Source: Silurus meridionalis (taxonomy: Eukaryota; Chordata; Actinopteri; Siluriformes; Siluridae). Taken from it: 64,000 nt of DNA. Location of the stretch: NCBI RefSeq assembly GCF_014805685.1, contig NC_060906.1:10467846-10531845 (forward strand), written 5' to 3'. Positions 13,528-30,975 of the stretch are shown here, piece by piece. Within the stretch, counting starts at the first letter, position 1. Each line of letters starts with the position of its first letter. The notes under the pieces were generated by a model. The model had not been told where the DNA came from, searched no databases, and saw nothing but the letters and a program-made list of their open reading frames with translations. Position numbers and translations under genes: made by a program.

Positions 13528-13989
13528 TACACTATATAGCCAAAAGTTTGCGGACACCTGGTCATAAGATTGTTGGTTTTTGAGCATCGCATTCCACGAT
13601 TTGCGCCTAAAATTCCTCCATTTGTGTTTATCAGTCACGAGGGTATTATCAAAGGCAGGTACTGATGTAGGTGAGAAGACCTGGGGTGCAGTCAGTGTTT
13701 AAATACATCCCAAAGGTGTTCAGTAGGGATGAGATCAGAGCTTTATAGCAGACCACTCAAGATCTTCTCTCCAAAGCATGTAAACCAGATCTTCAAACTC
13801 ACTTTGTGCACAGGGGCATTGCCATGCTGGAACAGGTTTTGGGTTTCCAAATTCAAGTGAACACAAAATATTTATTATAGACATTCTATAGAATTGTGAG
13901 TGCCTTTAGCTTTGTGGTAACAGTTTGGAGAAGAACCACATATAGCAGGAAAGGTCAGGTGTCCCGATACTTTTCTCCATATAGCGTAT
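13528..13989 (-). mobile_element. Deleted Tc1-like element, family A copy 1
   Basis: Left end tacactatatagccaaaag and right end cttttctccatatagcgta are inverted repeats. The minus strand retains C-terminal transposase text including QHGNAPVHK near 13810-13840, where the catalytic Asp expected after QH is Gly. The N-terminal half is deleted. It lies in the presumed SUCO 3' UTR. Confidence 0.75.
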
Positions 13990-14052
13990 CTATAAAATAT
14001 ATTTATTCAGGCCTTTTCCTGCATTCAGACTCCAGGTTGTCGTCCCCCCCAC

Positions 14053-14074
14053 CACACACACACACACACACACA
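14053..14074. repeat. (CA)n microsatellite
   Basis: About eleven CA units following a C-rich run. Confidence 0.9.
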
Positions 14075-15371
14075 CCTCTCTCTTTCAGTGTTTTTTTTCC
14101 CACAATGCACAGATCTGTTACAGGTACCAAAAAACGCATGCATCAATATAAATTGTTCGCCCCCCCGAGCCCCACTCCTTATTTATATATATATATATTT
14201 ATTTATTACAGTGTAGTTGTTTACTTGGGATGTTTGAACTCGAGGTCATGGAGAAACACATCATCCTTTTAGTCTTTAGAATTAAAAGAAGGAGGTTGGG
14301 CTGAATATTAACTGAAAATGGTTCTTGTATGTGTGTATATACACACTCGCACACCCAAGTGTGAACCATGCGAATGGTACGCTCCGTTTCTGCCTTCCAT
14401 TTCATGTAAAGAAAAAGCTGGAGTCTGAGCGCCAGGCAAAATGCCACCCACTACTTCCTCGTCGTGTTCGACAAATTTCACCCTCACTAACGCTTCGTGT
14501 TTTCTAATGCGATGAACCAGACGTTGGGTCATAAATGTCCACCCGAATCTTTCAGAGTGGAGTTTTATTGTTTGGTGGTTTTCCCAGCTCATGTTTGTCT
14601 AAGGATCTGTTCGGATGAGTTCTTTATTGTGCTGGTTGTCGTTTCAAGAATCCTTTGTGTTTGGATTGGGTGGGATCGGGGTTGGGGGGGGGGTGGCTGC
14701 TCTTCCTGCTGATTTCGGAATCTGAATTCTATGTGTGAAAACACTCGTATCTTTCTCATTCCTCTATTTTCCATTGTACATGAAGCTCCTTCTTGATTTG
14801 CAGTCTTTTACTGGGTTGCTTTGTCTTTATTTATGTTTGTGTGTATGTGTCTGTCCCTGTTGGACTGGTTCACTGGACCACTCTAGATGTGTAGTTCGGT
14901 TCCTTTTTTCTCCCCACACACTCGTCCATGTCCCCTCGTCTCCTGATCTGTGCTTTCTAACGAATGTGAACTTTTTTTTTTTTTCTTTGGTTAATGTTCT
15001 CTTTTCGCTCTTGTTTCGAATGTATTGGTTCCCGATTGGTTCCCAGTGCGTATGGGTGATTTAGTGTGGAAGATGATTGATTACAACCAGAGCTCTGTGT
15101 CTCAGGCTCTCACTCTCTCAGCACTTTGGAGAACTTCTCATGTCTTATGTTTAAAGTGCTCCTTCTCCCTGTGCTTTTTTTCCCCCCTGGAGTCCTCTAG
15201 TGGCCATGGGCTTGTGTATTCGTGTCATTGGCCAGTGGGAGAGGGCAACATTTTTACACCAGATAATCTGAGGATGAGATGCACAGTATTTTATTATTAT
15301 TCTTTTTTTTTTGGAAACAGGTGTAAATGTAACTACAGTGATGTAGTGCCAATAGAAACTGTGAATTTCTA

Positions 15372-15377
15372 AATAAA
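15372..15377 (+). promoter_or_regulatory. Candidate poly(A) signal of SUCO
   Basis: A canonical AATAAA hexamer lies 2.8 kb after the SUCO stop, just before the sequence turns into repeat-rich intergenic DNA. Confidence 0.45.
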
Positions 15378-15776
15378 GACACTTTTCCTTTCATTATGGC
15401 AGGTCTGCTTATTTAATTTTTTGGGAGTTCGGAATAATGGGTAATGATCGACACGAGTATGAATATGAAGCACTGCCTGCTGTGTTCAATGGGTACAGGA
15501 CAACTCCACCTTGGATAACACAGAGATGCAGCATGTCAGCCTGCTGTCCCATCAATGGAATTGAAGACCTGTACAAGCCGTCCAGTATGCACCGAGTGAG
15601 AAGGGTGAACTTGTTCACGGTGGTCAACATATTCTGCTCTGAAGAAGTATCGAGTCATGGACAAAGCCAGACTTTGTTTCATTGGTCTATTTGTGACTGG
15701 TACAGGGCAGCACTGCTGATGGTGCTTGGTTCCACTGTCAAAAAATATCCATATAAAAGAAGCAAGGGTGTGTGAC

Positions 15777-15917
15777 ACACCGATCAGGCATAACGTTATG
15801 ACCGGTGAAGTGAATACCATCTCTTCATCATGGCACCTGTTATTGTAGGGGATTTATTAGGCAGCAAGTAAACATTTGGTCCTCAAAGTTGACGTGCTGG
15901 AAGCAGGAAAAATGGGC
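15777..15917 (+). mobile_element. Family B Tc1-like element, 5' part
   Basis: Begins with accgatcaggcataacgtta and continues through the leader (tcatcatggcacctgttatt; aagttgacgtgctggaagca) to the expected transposase start. It is interrupted near 15917 by another repeat; the continuation appears at 16431. Confidence 0.75.
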
Positions 15918-16425
15918 CAAGTTTATTTCTATAGCGCTTTTCACAACAGACATTGTCTCAAAGCAGCTTTACAGAATTTTAAGAGTTCAGGTGAATGGTG
16001 TGTATTTATCCCTGATAAACAAGCCTGTGGCAAGAAAAAACTCCCTTAGATGTCATGAAGAAGAAACCTTGAGAGGAACCAGACTCAAAAGGGGAACCCA
16101 TCCTCATTTGGATGACATCAAGAGTGTGATTATAGTCTTCAAACAATAAACACTGGAACGTAAGATTACGAGTAATGTTCTTTCTACAGTCTTTTACAGT
16201 CATTGTGGTTATACACCTAGGATCTACTGAGCAACTCATAAAAGAGCTGAACATTTGCTATCATCACATATCCAACACCAGCTTCTCCATTCAACACTCA
16301 AGGAGGTCCAATGTCAAAACTCCACATGAAGTGGGATCCAATTGGCACTGATACGTCTCTAGGTGGTTCGGGATGTTTGCGGAGTCAGTATCTACTTCTT
16401 TAAAGGTCCACAATCTTCATGAGGT
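15918..16425. repeat. Interspersed fish repeat inserted in a Tc1-like element
   Basis: The text tatttctatagcgcttttca, cattgtctcaaagcagcttt and gaggaaccagactcaaaagg is a recognisable high-copy fish repeat; its first part recurs at 30335-30480. It sits between the two halves of a family B Tc1-like element. Class unknown. Confidence 0.55.
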
Positions 16426-16430
16426 AGGAC

Positions 16431-16615
16431 ATGACTGGGGCTGGAGCAACCTCAGGATGCCTCGAGATGGGTAAAATAGGTAAGGATTTGATTTTGAAGG
16501 CTACGCAAAATATCAGCTCTTATGGGTTTTCCCGGTCTGCAGTGCTCAGTATTTATCAAAAGTGGTCCAAGGAAGGAACAGTGTGTTCCGATCCAACAGA
16601 CGAGCTCCTGTAGAT
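16431..16615 (+). pseudogene. Tc1-like transposase N-terminal (HTH) remnant, family B
   Basis: The frame reads ...SYGFSRSAVLSIYQKWSKEG, matching the helix-turn-helix DNA-binding part of fish Tc1-like transposases. The core DDE domain is absent. It is the continuation of the leader at 15777-15917 after the intervening repeat. Confidence 0.7.
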
Positions 16616-17554
16616 CAAATAGCTGAAGAAGTTAATGATGTTAATGCTCAACATGTCATTAAACAGTAAACATGTAAAGCAGAGGTTTATTAAACATGTA
16701 TGTAAGGAATTTTGGAAGTTTTTACTCCAAAATTCCAAAAATCTTCACGAAGATCAGGAAGTATCATGATTGAACAATTTTTTTGATGATTAACATAGAG
16801 AGTTTATACTTGTCTCTGATGCTCCATATCATTGGTTGTAACAATCAACATATACAAATATAATGTTCTATTGATTGTATAATATTAATAAATAATAATT
16901 TTGGCCAATTAGAGAAGTAAGAGTCTTTACCCCAGCTTTTTCAGAGGCTGGGATCTGGAGTCAGCAGCAGGGAAGAAGGGATGTGCATCTCCATGATGGA
17001 GGTGGATGCGATTCGCATATCGATGCAAAGCCAAGCATACATATAAAGCAGCAGATGTGATGTGATACAGTTTGATTTGATTCAACACGATTTCAATGTG
17101 GTACAAATAATTCGCTTTTATTTCTTTGGTTCAATCAGACAGCAAACTGACTTAAGTAACCGACTTCTAACGCATTACCCTTTCACAAACAGGCCTTTTT
17201 AGTGCAGAAAAGAAAAAAGATTAAATAAAATTTCCTGTTTTGAAGATGCAGCTCTACCTCTGCCATGTAAATCTGTATTATGTGACTCTCGGGACACACC
17301 TCGTGATACGTCGTTTTCAGGCGGCAGCGGTGATGCTGAGAGAACGCCCTTGGGATACACTTAAGCGAGGAGAAATCAATTTACATATCAAATATTGGCC
17401 ACAAATAATTGGTGACTTTTTAAGTAATAAAAGCAAAGCGAATGCTAGCGAATGCATCAATAAATCGTCTGCAAACATGTTCAAAACAAAGCATCGATGG
17501 GATACAAATGGCAACCTGTATCCGATGCAAATTGGTTAATCTTAACCATCTCTA

Positions 17555-17670
17555 GAGGAGAGGGTTAAGGGCCTTGCTCAGGGGCCCACCTTGTGCAGTT
17601 TGGCTGGTAAAACTTCAACCTTCTGCTGAAGAACCCAGAACCTTAACCACTGAGATATCATCTGGTTATT
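17555..17670 (-). repeat. SINE-like fragment
   Basis: The block gttaagggccttgctcaggg ... aaccttaaccactgaga matches, in reverse, the head of the tRNA-derived fish SINE seen in forward orientation at 53505-53695. Confidence 0.5.
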
Positions 17671-18517
17671 ATTGATAAAGAATTAACTTTTTGGTAGTCT
17701 GTTTGTCATTACAGCAGACCCTGGCATGAGTTCCTCCTTTCACACTGAAAGCTGTTCCTGTTTGCTGAGAGCTGGCTTTTATTTTGACACCATTACAGGA
17801 GAAGGTTGTCAAGACAAATCCCTGAATCTTTCTGCTTCTTCTTCTCCTGTCTGGTTGCTTGATTGCTGCTGGATCTGGATCATCTGCAAGGTAAAAGAAA
17901 TTGCATTCAGTTCAGATGTATGAGCTGCGACGCGGTAACGCAGCGGGGGAAGTGGGAGAGCAACGCGGGGCGCCAGGTTCTTATTCACTGTCGCTGTTGG
18001 ATGAAGTATCTTCAGAAAACCAGGCCGGATATATGACAAATATCATGTCTAACTACAAGTTCAACATCTCCTGGTGCAATATCAGTGTTTTAAACAGGTT
18101 TTTTATTATATAATCTGTGCTGCATCTTGAGGTCGGTCGATAAGCCTCAGTAACCCTGGTGTGTAATCTCCCTCAGCCTTGGACACATCCATGTCCTCTT
18201 AATATCCTGTTTAATAACAAACACAGCCATACACTAACAACCTCCTCATTTCCTACTTTAACACGAATAGTATCAAAATTCATGTTACACCTGAGTACAA
18301 TAAACACTACCAGACTACAGAATGACTTTATTATGGGTTGCAGTTGTACTGCTGTTGTATTAAAAACCCTTAAGGAAAATCCAGATTAAATCATTAAACC
18401 AAGATCTTGGTTCCAAGCCATTTTAATAGTTGATGAAATGCTTGAAACGTGGATTTAAAGTGTGTGAGTTTTGCCCTGGTGTTAGTCTTCGTGTAATGGT
18501 GTCTATGTAATCTTAGA

Positions 18518-18840
18518 AGTGGTGGACAAAGTACACAAACCATGTAGTTTCAAGTAGAGATAAAATATTACCCCAGTAGTATGTAGTAAAAGTGTTCCTT
18601 TTTAAACTTGAGTCAAAGTACTAAAGTATGTAAGTTTCCAAAGTGTGTATGATTTTATTATTGCTATAATGTTCCTATTATCATTTTTGTTACTTTTAAT
18701 CAACTCGGTTCATGTGAAAAGACTGATATTTATTACAATTATCATGAGCCCAAAACTCTTTTCAGCTCAGGAGCTTCTCCCATCATTATTTCTCTCAAAA
18801 TGTTGTGTATGCTGAGGAACTGTATGTTGGTGCTAAACAG
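18518..18840 (+). repeat. Truncated 'gtggtggac' terminal-inverted-repeat element
   Basis: Begins gtggtggacaaagtac and shares several blocks with 56753-57137, including aactgtatgttggtg near the truncation point. The right end is missing and a family A Tc1-like copy begins directly after it. Confidence 0.5.
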
Positions 18841-18841
18841 A

Positions 18842-19360
18842 TACACTATATTTCCAAAAGTATTGGGTCAACTGGTGATTTTTGAGCATTGCATTCCGCA
18901 TTTAGTCCCATTTTTCTCTTATAATTCCCTCCACTTTTCTGGGAAGATGTTTCACTAGATGTTGGAGTGTGTTTACGGATATTTGTGTTTATCAGCCACA
19001 AAGGTGTTATGAGAGGCAGGTATTGATGTAGGTGATGAGACCTGGGATGCAGTCAGCGTTCCAATTCATCCCAGAGGTGTTCAGTAGGGATGAGATCCGA
19101 GCTCTATAGCAGACCACTCAAGATCTTCCTTTCGAAAGCATGTAAACCAGATCTTCAAGGAACTCACTTTATGCACAGGGGCATTGCCATGCTGGAACAG
19201 GTTTTGGGTTTTCAAGTTCAAGTGAAAGCAACATTTTATTTCAGCGCATTTAAAGACGTCCTATAGAATTGAATGCCTTCAGCTTTGTGGTAACAGTTTG
19301 GAAAAGAACCACATATAGCAGGAAAGGTCAGGTGTCCCAATACTTTTGGAAATATAGTGC
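18842..19360 (-). mobile_element. Deleted Tc1-like element, family A copy 2
   Basis: Ends tacactatatttccaaaag and cttttggaaatatagtg are inverted. The minus strand keeps QHGNAPVH around 19170-19200, with the same Asp-to-Gly change as copy 1, plus other shared variants, so copies 1 and 2 form a subfamily. Confidence 0.75.
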
Positions 19361-19599
19361 CCATACAAGTGATTTTCGTGGTACACAAACTTTTTCCTAC
19401 AAAGGGCCAAATAACGATCGAGGGCCATGGGGTGGAAGTCAGCGTTTTATTCAAGGAAACGTTCCAGTCGCCATATATTGAGAAAGCCAAAGACTGTACG
19501 CAATAATTAAAAAAGTCCAATTCGTTTAAAAAAAGGAAGAAAGGATCGCATATCTCAGAGGTGTAGGAAACTGGGACAGAGCACTGGGTCAGCCGTGAT

Positions 19600-19675
19600 T
19601 ATAGCATCCCTGGAGCACAGAAGGTTAGAGGCCTTGCTCAAGGGCCCAAGAGTGGCAGCTTGGCTTAGATTCTCT
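19600..19675 (-). repeat. SINE-like fragment
   Basis: Contains gttagaggccttgctcaagg and the 'agagtggcagcttgg' block typical of the same tRNA-derived SINE family, reversed and truncated. Confidence 0.4.
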
Positions 19676-20224
19676 ATATTTAATGTAATTTGACTTACAT
19701 TTTTTGCAACTTAAAAATAAAACCAAAAAACATTATATTAAATTGGAAATTAAGATTTTTGTCAGTTCCCCAACCCCCCCCCCTTCCTTTCTCATATATG
19801 GCATGACGGACCAAAGGTCATCACTGGTCAACTCTGCATTACAAGGACAAAGGTTTTGTGAACTACTTGACCACATGTCACATCCATGTGCTTGCTGGAT
19901 TTTCAAATTTAGTTTTGTTGATATGATGAGGCCCACTTTGCTGGGAAGATTGTGGTGTTTAAGTGTGGACTGGATTTTGAATTAGTCAGTCATTGCAGTC
20001 ATTGCATTGAATTAGTCAATCATTGGTGTCTATGTAAGAGGTGAAAGTGCTTAGAGAGTGTTACCAAACAAATACCGTTTTATTATAGTAGTCATTAGAT
20101 TGTACTCTTGAATTATTTTGCTTTATGCCATTGTATTAAATCTCCGTTTAAATGCCACTTGCAACACTCGTAAATGACGGGTCAGCGGTGTGTCAAGTCT
20201 AATTTGGTGGAACATTTGCCATAC

Positions 20225-20582
20225 TCTGTATGAAATAAACAAAAATATTGGGACACCTGACATTTAAAGCCATATGTGCTTCTTCCCCGAACCGTTATCA
20301 TAAAATTAGAGCCACCTGATTGTGTAGAACATCTGTAGATACAGTAGCATTCAATTTTCCTTTCACCTGAACTAGCAAAAAGAAACCTGTTCCAGTATGA
20401 CATATGCTCTATGAAGATTAACATGGGTTGGAGTGGAAAATATTGAGTATCCTAATATAGAGCTAATTAAGGATTAAGGTTATTGTAATCTCAAATGGGG
20501 AATACATGTGGAATGAGATCTTTAAAACGTACATACAACTCTTATGGTTATGTGTCCACAAACTTTTATAGTATAGTATGTG
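20225..20582 (+). mobile_element. Deleted Tc1-like element, family A copy 3 (opposite orientation)
   Basis: This copy carries the C-terminal transposase text on the plus strand (LFQYDI near 20385) and the outer ends aaaaatattgggacacctg and gtgtccacaaacttttatag. It is strongly diverged. Confidence 0.5.
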
Positions 20583-21067
20583 TCATATGTCAGCTCATAT
20601 ATGTCAAATATTATTATGACCATGCTGAAATTTGTCTGGCTACGTTGTGACTGGCAGGAGCCGCAGCCAATCAGGAAGGAGAAAGCGACAGATAGAGATA
20701 AAGAGTTGAATATATTAAGAGCTGAAAAGCTTCAGTAGAATCATTAGGAGAGGTTTATGTATCTCGTATGGAAGAAGTCTTAAGTGAGCACTTTGTATAT
20801 ATTGTATACACATAATATAGTTTTCAGTACAGTGAAAAAGGACACTTTTCTGTTTGTTTTCCAGAACTGTAAAGCATTTTTTGCAGACGTTCCACACCAT
20901 TAATGTGTACCATCATAAGTAATCTTTTGAACTATGAATAAATAACATACCCTCATTTGTGCACTTTTATGAAAATCATTTTATTTTCATATGATCGAGT
21001 GTATTGTTAGTGAGAAGGTGGTGTGGATTTGTGGAATTATGTTTGTTTACTGATGATTAATTTCAGA

Positions 21068-26379
<5,312 letters not shown>

Positions 26380-26581
26380 GAAGGAGCAGGTAAATATACC
26401 ACATTCCACACTGCTGACCAGTTCAGCATAAACCAGAGGTGTTACATATATAATAATGTAAATATACAGCAGCAACACAGAGTTTAACATCTACACATTT
26501 AGCTGTAACAGTAGTGCTTTGAATAATTGATGTTGTAAAACTTGAAAAGTTATAAAAAAGCTGGTTACTCTGGAAAACGTA

Positions 26582-27104
26582 GACTTTATGGACAAAAGAT
26601 TGTGGACACCTGACCATAAGAATCGTATGTGCTTTTTGAACATCCCAATCCACATTTAGTCTCCATTTGCTGTTATAATAACCTCCATTTGTCTGGGATG
26701 ATTTTGGGATGTGCTTGTGGAGATTTGTGTTCATTCAGACATTCAAAGGTGTTAGTAAAATCAGGTACTGGTGTAGGGAGGTGAGGAGACCTGAGGTGCA
26801 GTCAGCATTCCAATTCATCTTAAAGGTGTTCAGTAAGGTTGAGGTCAATGCTCTATAGCAGGAGATCTTCCACTCCAAAACCATGTTAACTGTATCTTCA
26901 TGGATCCGGCTTTGTGCACAAGAGCATTGTCATGCTGGAACAGGTTTGGGTCTCCTGGTTCAAGTGAAGGGAAAATGTAATACTTCTACATCCAACAATT
27001 GTGGATGTTTACAGACATCCTATACGATTGTGTAGCTGTATGCGGGAGAACCACATATGATCGGAAAAGTCAGGTGTCCAAATATTTTTGTCTATAAAGT
27101 GTAT
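26582..27104 (-). mobile_element. Deleted Tc1-like element, family A copy 5
   Basis: Ends actttatggacaaaagatt and atttttgtctataaagtgt are inverted. The minus strand keeps QHDNALVHK near 26920, so the second catalytic Asp is preserved here. The N-terminal half is deleted. Confidence 0.75.
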
Positions 27105-27349
27105 GACCTTATATAGAAGGTTGTATCGTACTTGCCCATAATTGATTAATAAACGGGTGATACTTGATAAAAAAAAAAAAAAACCCAAACAAACATAACA
27201 CTTAATGCAAAATAGTAAACCACGTGTTCCGCATATTTGATTTGGCACATGTTTTACGCTGGATGCCCGTACTAATGCAACCCTTCCCATTTATCAGGGC
27301 TTGGGACCGGCACTAAGAGTGCACTGGCTTGTGCAACTCTAATGGCTGG

Positions 27350-27690
27350 GTTTAATGTAAAATAGTACTGAACTTTATTACAACCAAATACAGTTCTGAA
27401 TCATGAAAATGAAATAAATATGAATATATTTATTCATAAATATTGAGGAAAATAAAAGACATGCATTCAAACTGAAATAAAAAACAGTTACCTCCAAGAA
27501 GAATAGAAAAGACACGTCAAATAAACAGCACATGGTGTCAGTAAATCGCCTTTAGAGGCTGCTCTCGTACTGTAGAAAGCAACCCGGAAAAACTGTCGGT
27601 ATGGGTTTTTGCTGATAGTTCCAGAAATCAACTACCTGTGCCAAGTAATCTGCAAAACCGTCGAATCGTTCAACCTCTACTGCTTTTAAC
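27350..27690. repeat. Interspersed repeat copy 2 (shared with 7600-7985)
   Basis: Co-linear with 7600-7985 across about 340 bases, with shared blocks atgtaaaatagta, gaatcatgaaaatg, tcaaataaacagca and caacccggaaaaactgt. It ends 26 bases before the 3' UTR acceptor. Confidence 0.6.
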
Positions 27691-28089
27691 TTTTTAACAT
27701 TTCTGCTGTTTTGCAGTTGTCTTGTGAACGTCGCTAGTGCTTGCTGATCTGCTCCGGAGAGGGACGGAACGGGACAGCTCTGCCTGCTCCGATTCCCCCT
27801 CTCTTAGTTCTTCCTGATGCAATGCAACACATCGTGATGTCCTTTAACATGCCACACTAAGTGTAACCGTGTGAAACAGGTAGTAGATGTTCATGCCCCA
27901 TAATCATGTGTAATCTTCATGCCAGGCGGTCATATTCGCACTATTAATGAGTAAGTGATGGATTACTAAGGTGTGTGTGTGTATAGAATATAGAGTATGT
28001 GAAAAAGATTTGAGGAGACATATTCTGATCATTCCTGTGTACGTTCACAAGGGGCTGGGCTGCCTGGCTGGCCCTCAGAGGAGGATGTG

Positions 28090-28095
28090 AATAAA
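28090..28095 (+). promoter_or_regulatory. Candidate poly(A) signal of SCRN2
   Basis: AATAAA about 370 bases into the presumed 3' UTR exon, followed by a T-rich segment (tttctgttgctttcttg). Confidence 0.45.
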
Positions 28096-28325
28096 GGTAA
28101 CGGATTTATACTGGAGCACCGTCTGGGTTTCTGTTGCTTTCTTGATTCACTTGTATTTTATATCATGTAGAATACGACTCATTCATTATACTGCACAAAC
28201 AATCACTTATAAGAAAACTGATATACTAACATGTAGTTAATGTCAACAAGCTGTAGGAGACACCTAGTAAAAATGAGCAACGTGGTTTATATTGAAGAAG
28301 TAAAACACTGTGGGTGGGTGGTTGT

Positions 28326-28330
<5 letters not shown>

Positions 28331-28358
<28 letters not shown>
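28331..28358. repeat. (GT)n microsatellite
   Basis: About 14 GT units in the SCRN2-MYSM1 intergenic region. Confidence 0.9.
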
Positions 28359-28359
<1 letters not shown>

Positions 28360-28360
<1 letters not shown>

Positions 28361-28890
28361 GATATAAAATTGAAGCAGGAAATTTTTAATGGCAGGAGAG
28401 AGTTTGATGTATTTAAATCCACTGCAGTTTTCGCAACACTAATATATTTGTTGCTTGAAAATGGCACATCATTTATAGCTGATGAGTGAATAATAGTAAA
28501 GTTTGCTGCTGTTTATTAATCGTTTCGTTATGAAAGCTATAAACCATCGTTTTCTCACTTCTATTTTTTCTTTACGGTCTTGAAGCAAATCAGTGGGTTG
28601 GAAAACAGAGCTTTCCTGAAAACAGTGTTTAAACAGTGACACGTTTATTTTTAAACAGCTCAAAAATCAGTGTTAGTTGTTACTACAGAAATTGATAAAT
28701 GAGAATGTATTAGAACGACTGCATAAATATCAATCAGCGATGCTCATAACATGGTCTAATCTCAGAGGTACTGTTCTAGAAAATTAATGGACATCATTTG
28801 ATCATATCTGACTGTGAGAATGCAGAATTGCAAGAATTTCTGGAAAATGCATGACAGTGTGTACAATGTGTTTTGTTACATCGATTCCAT
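28360..28890. other. Intergenic, nothing recognised
   Basis: AT-rich sequence between SCRN2 and MYSM1 with no coding frame of substance or repeat that I can name. Confidence 0.5.
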
Positions 28891-28894
28891 TCGT

Positions 28895-28984
28895 TTGCTA
28901 TACCACTTATCCTTATTGTTAGAAAGCCTGGAGACAAGAGCAGGGAATACCCTGGATGAAATGCTAACTTTTTACAGGGCATGA

Positions 28985-29017
<33 letters not shown>

Positions 29018-29020
29018 CTC
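28895..29020. repeat. Fish interspersed repeat fragment with (CA)n
   Basis: The 'ttgctataccacttatcctt ... gcctggagacaagagcaggg ... acagggcatgatcacacaca' order matches a widespread fish repeat and ends in a (CA)n run at 28986-29014. Confidence 0.5.
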
Positions 29021-29312
29021 ACGCTCTCGCTCTCACTCTCACCACTCTCACAACATGTCAATTTATTTTTTTTGGACAAATGTTCAGGCTAATTTTTCAT
29101 TCTTACAAAACTTAGTATAGGTTAATTGTTACTGGTTGAAGGAAGCATGTATGGTGTCTTGAAGGCTTTGTGTGTGCAAAACTGGGCATTTTTATCTTTG
29201 TAGCTTTTTTCTTAAACCAAATGTGAGAAATTAATAAGGCTAATCATCACCATAAAAGGCTTATAATAAAGTAATAACTTTAACACTATATGAATATAAG
29301 ATTCATACGTGC

Positions 29313-29806
29313 AGTTTGAACGACTCCATATTTAACTCCTATTTGTTATAAAATCCTCCACTCTTCTGGGAAGATGTTGTACTCGATTTTAGAGTGTGCT
29401 TGTGGTGATTTGTGCTCATTCACAGCCACAATGATGTTAATAAAGTCAGATACTGATGGATGAGGTGAGGAGGCCTGGAGTGCAGTCAGTATTCTAAATC
29501 ATCCCAAAGGTGTTCAGTAAGATTAAATATATGTCCGAGCTTCATAGCAGGCCACTCAAGATCCTCCACTCCAGCCCATGTAAACCATATTGTCATGTCT
29601 TCTTTGTGTACAGAGACATTGTGACGCTGGAAGAGGTTCGGGTCTCCTGGTTCAAGTGAACTGAAAATGTAATACTACCTACTGCATCCAAATACATCCT
29701 ATACAAATTTTCGGTATCCTAGTTCAAGTGAAGGGAATTGATACAATATATAATAGTGTGCATCCAAATTTGTGGTAAATGTTTGGGGAAGAACCAATAT
29801 CAACCC
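29313..29806 (-). mobile_element. Deleted Tc1-like element, family A copy 6
   Basis: Shares the block order of family A (ttctgggaagatgttgtact; cagccacaatgatgtt; gtgcagtcag; tgtaaaccat). The minus strand reads FQRHNVSVHK near 29620, so the catalytic Asp is His. Both ends are eroded. Confidence 0.6.
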
Positions 29807-29807
29807 A

Positions 29808-29930
29808 TGTTTTTGGTCTGGGGAGGAAACCGGAGTCCACAGAGAAAACCCCCGGCAGTAGAGGAAGAACAACTAAACCCCATTCACATGCTAGAGGTGG
29901 GATTTAAACTTCCAATTGGGTGTATGTTTG
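29808..29930. repeat. Fish interspersed repeat fragment
   Basis: tttttggtctggggaggaaa followed by ccggagtccacagagaaaac is a very common fish repeat, probably the other half of the family seen at 28895. Confidence 0.5.
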
Positions 29931-30103
29931 TTTTATTGACAAATCTTCAGGACAATTGTTTAATTGATTAACACTTACAGCTCGGATTATTTCCACACGG
30001 TTGAGCTGCAGTATCGCCTCCAGGTCACTCGGTGTCGCTGTGAAAACGCCAACCCGAAAGTAAGCTCGCTTTTTGCCGCTTTCAATCTTTAGCTCAGGCA
30101 ATC

Positions 30104-30906
30104 ATGGCGGACGAGGTGGATGTTGTTGACATCGAAGGAGACGAGTGTGATGGAGATGATGGGTAAACATGCCTTCTGTATACATTACAGAGCTCTATAG
30201 GGATTTTCATAGGCGAGCACCAGGACTGTAAGGCTGCGTTTTTAATAGTTTATAATCGGACACTTTAAAGAGTGGGAAATAGATATTGGTTCTTTTCTCT
30301 AATACGTGCACCTGGTTTTTATTGATTAGCTGGTCATACAATTAAATTTTATTTGTGAAGCGCTTTTAACAATGGACATTGTCTCAAAGCAGCTTTACAG
30401 AGATAAAGCGGTTATAAACCTTCATGTGGAACCATCACCAGGTGCACAGAGCGTCTCGAAATGAACCTCCATGCAGAGGTAGTACGATAGGATGGATCGG
30501 GCAGATCCAGAAAAAAAGGGACAGGGTCTGTGGTCACTGGTGAAGGTGAAGGAGAAGGTTGACATGGAGAAGGTGGACATGGAGAAGGTGGACATGAAGC
30601 GAGAAATAAGGATTATTCAGTTTTACTCAAATGTTATTTGTCTCACACACACATTCATACAGAGTACGACATGTAGTGAAAGACTTTTTACGACTGTCCA
30701 ACATGTAAACATGAAAATAGAAATAAAATATTAAAATGAAATAATACAAATTAAGTATAAATGTATGTGGAAAAATAGAAGTATAACTATAAAGTATGTA
30801 AATAAGATTAAATGAGAACTTTTAATTCATACAAAATTATCTATAATTATATATATATTTAATTACATGTATTTTATACTTTATAAAAAGAAAGTATAAA
30901 AGTAGG

Positions 30907-30975
<69 letters not shown>

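Larger units (their letters stand above)
12573..15395 (+). other. Probable SUCO 3' UTR
   Basis: About 2.8 kb of non-coding DNA follows the SUCO stop codon without an intervening gene. The first good polyadenylation hexamer in a plausible context is AATAAA at 15372-15377, so transcription probably ends near 15395. The stretch contains a (GT)n run, a Tc1-derived fragment and a short (CA)n run. The extent is inference; transcript reads would be needed to fix the end. Confidence 0.5.
26380..28110 (+). other. Apparent SCRN2 3' UTR with an intron
   Basis: Ten bases after the stop codon the sequence reads agcag|gtaaat, a good donor. A strong acceptor with a pyrimidine tract (ctgctgttttgcag) ends at 27716 and is followed by GC-richer, repeat-free sequence to AATAAA at 28090-28095. 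This suggests a 3' UTR exon at 27717 to about 28110. The intron contains a Tc1-like copy (26582-27104) and a second repeat (27350-27690). Confidence 0.5.

Noticed and set aside
17900..18000. CpG-richer patch that might be the SCRN2 promoter
   Set aside because: Too short and without a linked 5' UTR donor that I could tie to the acceptor at 21066.
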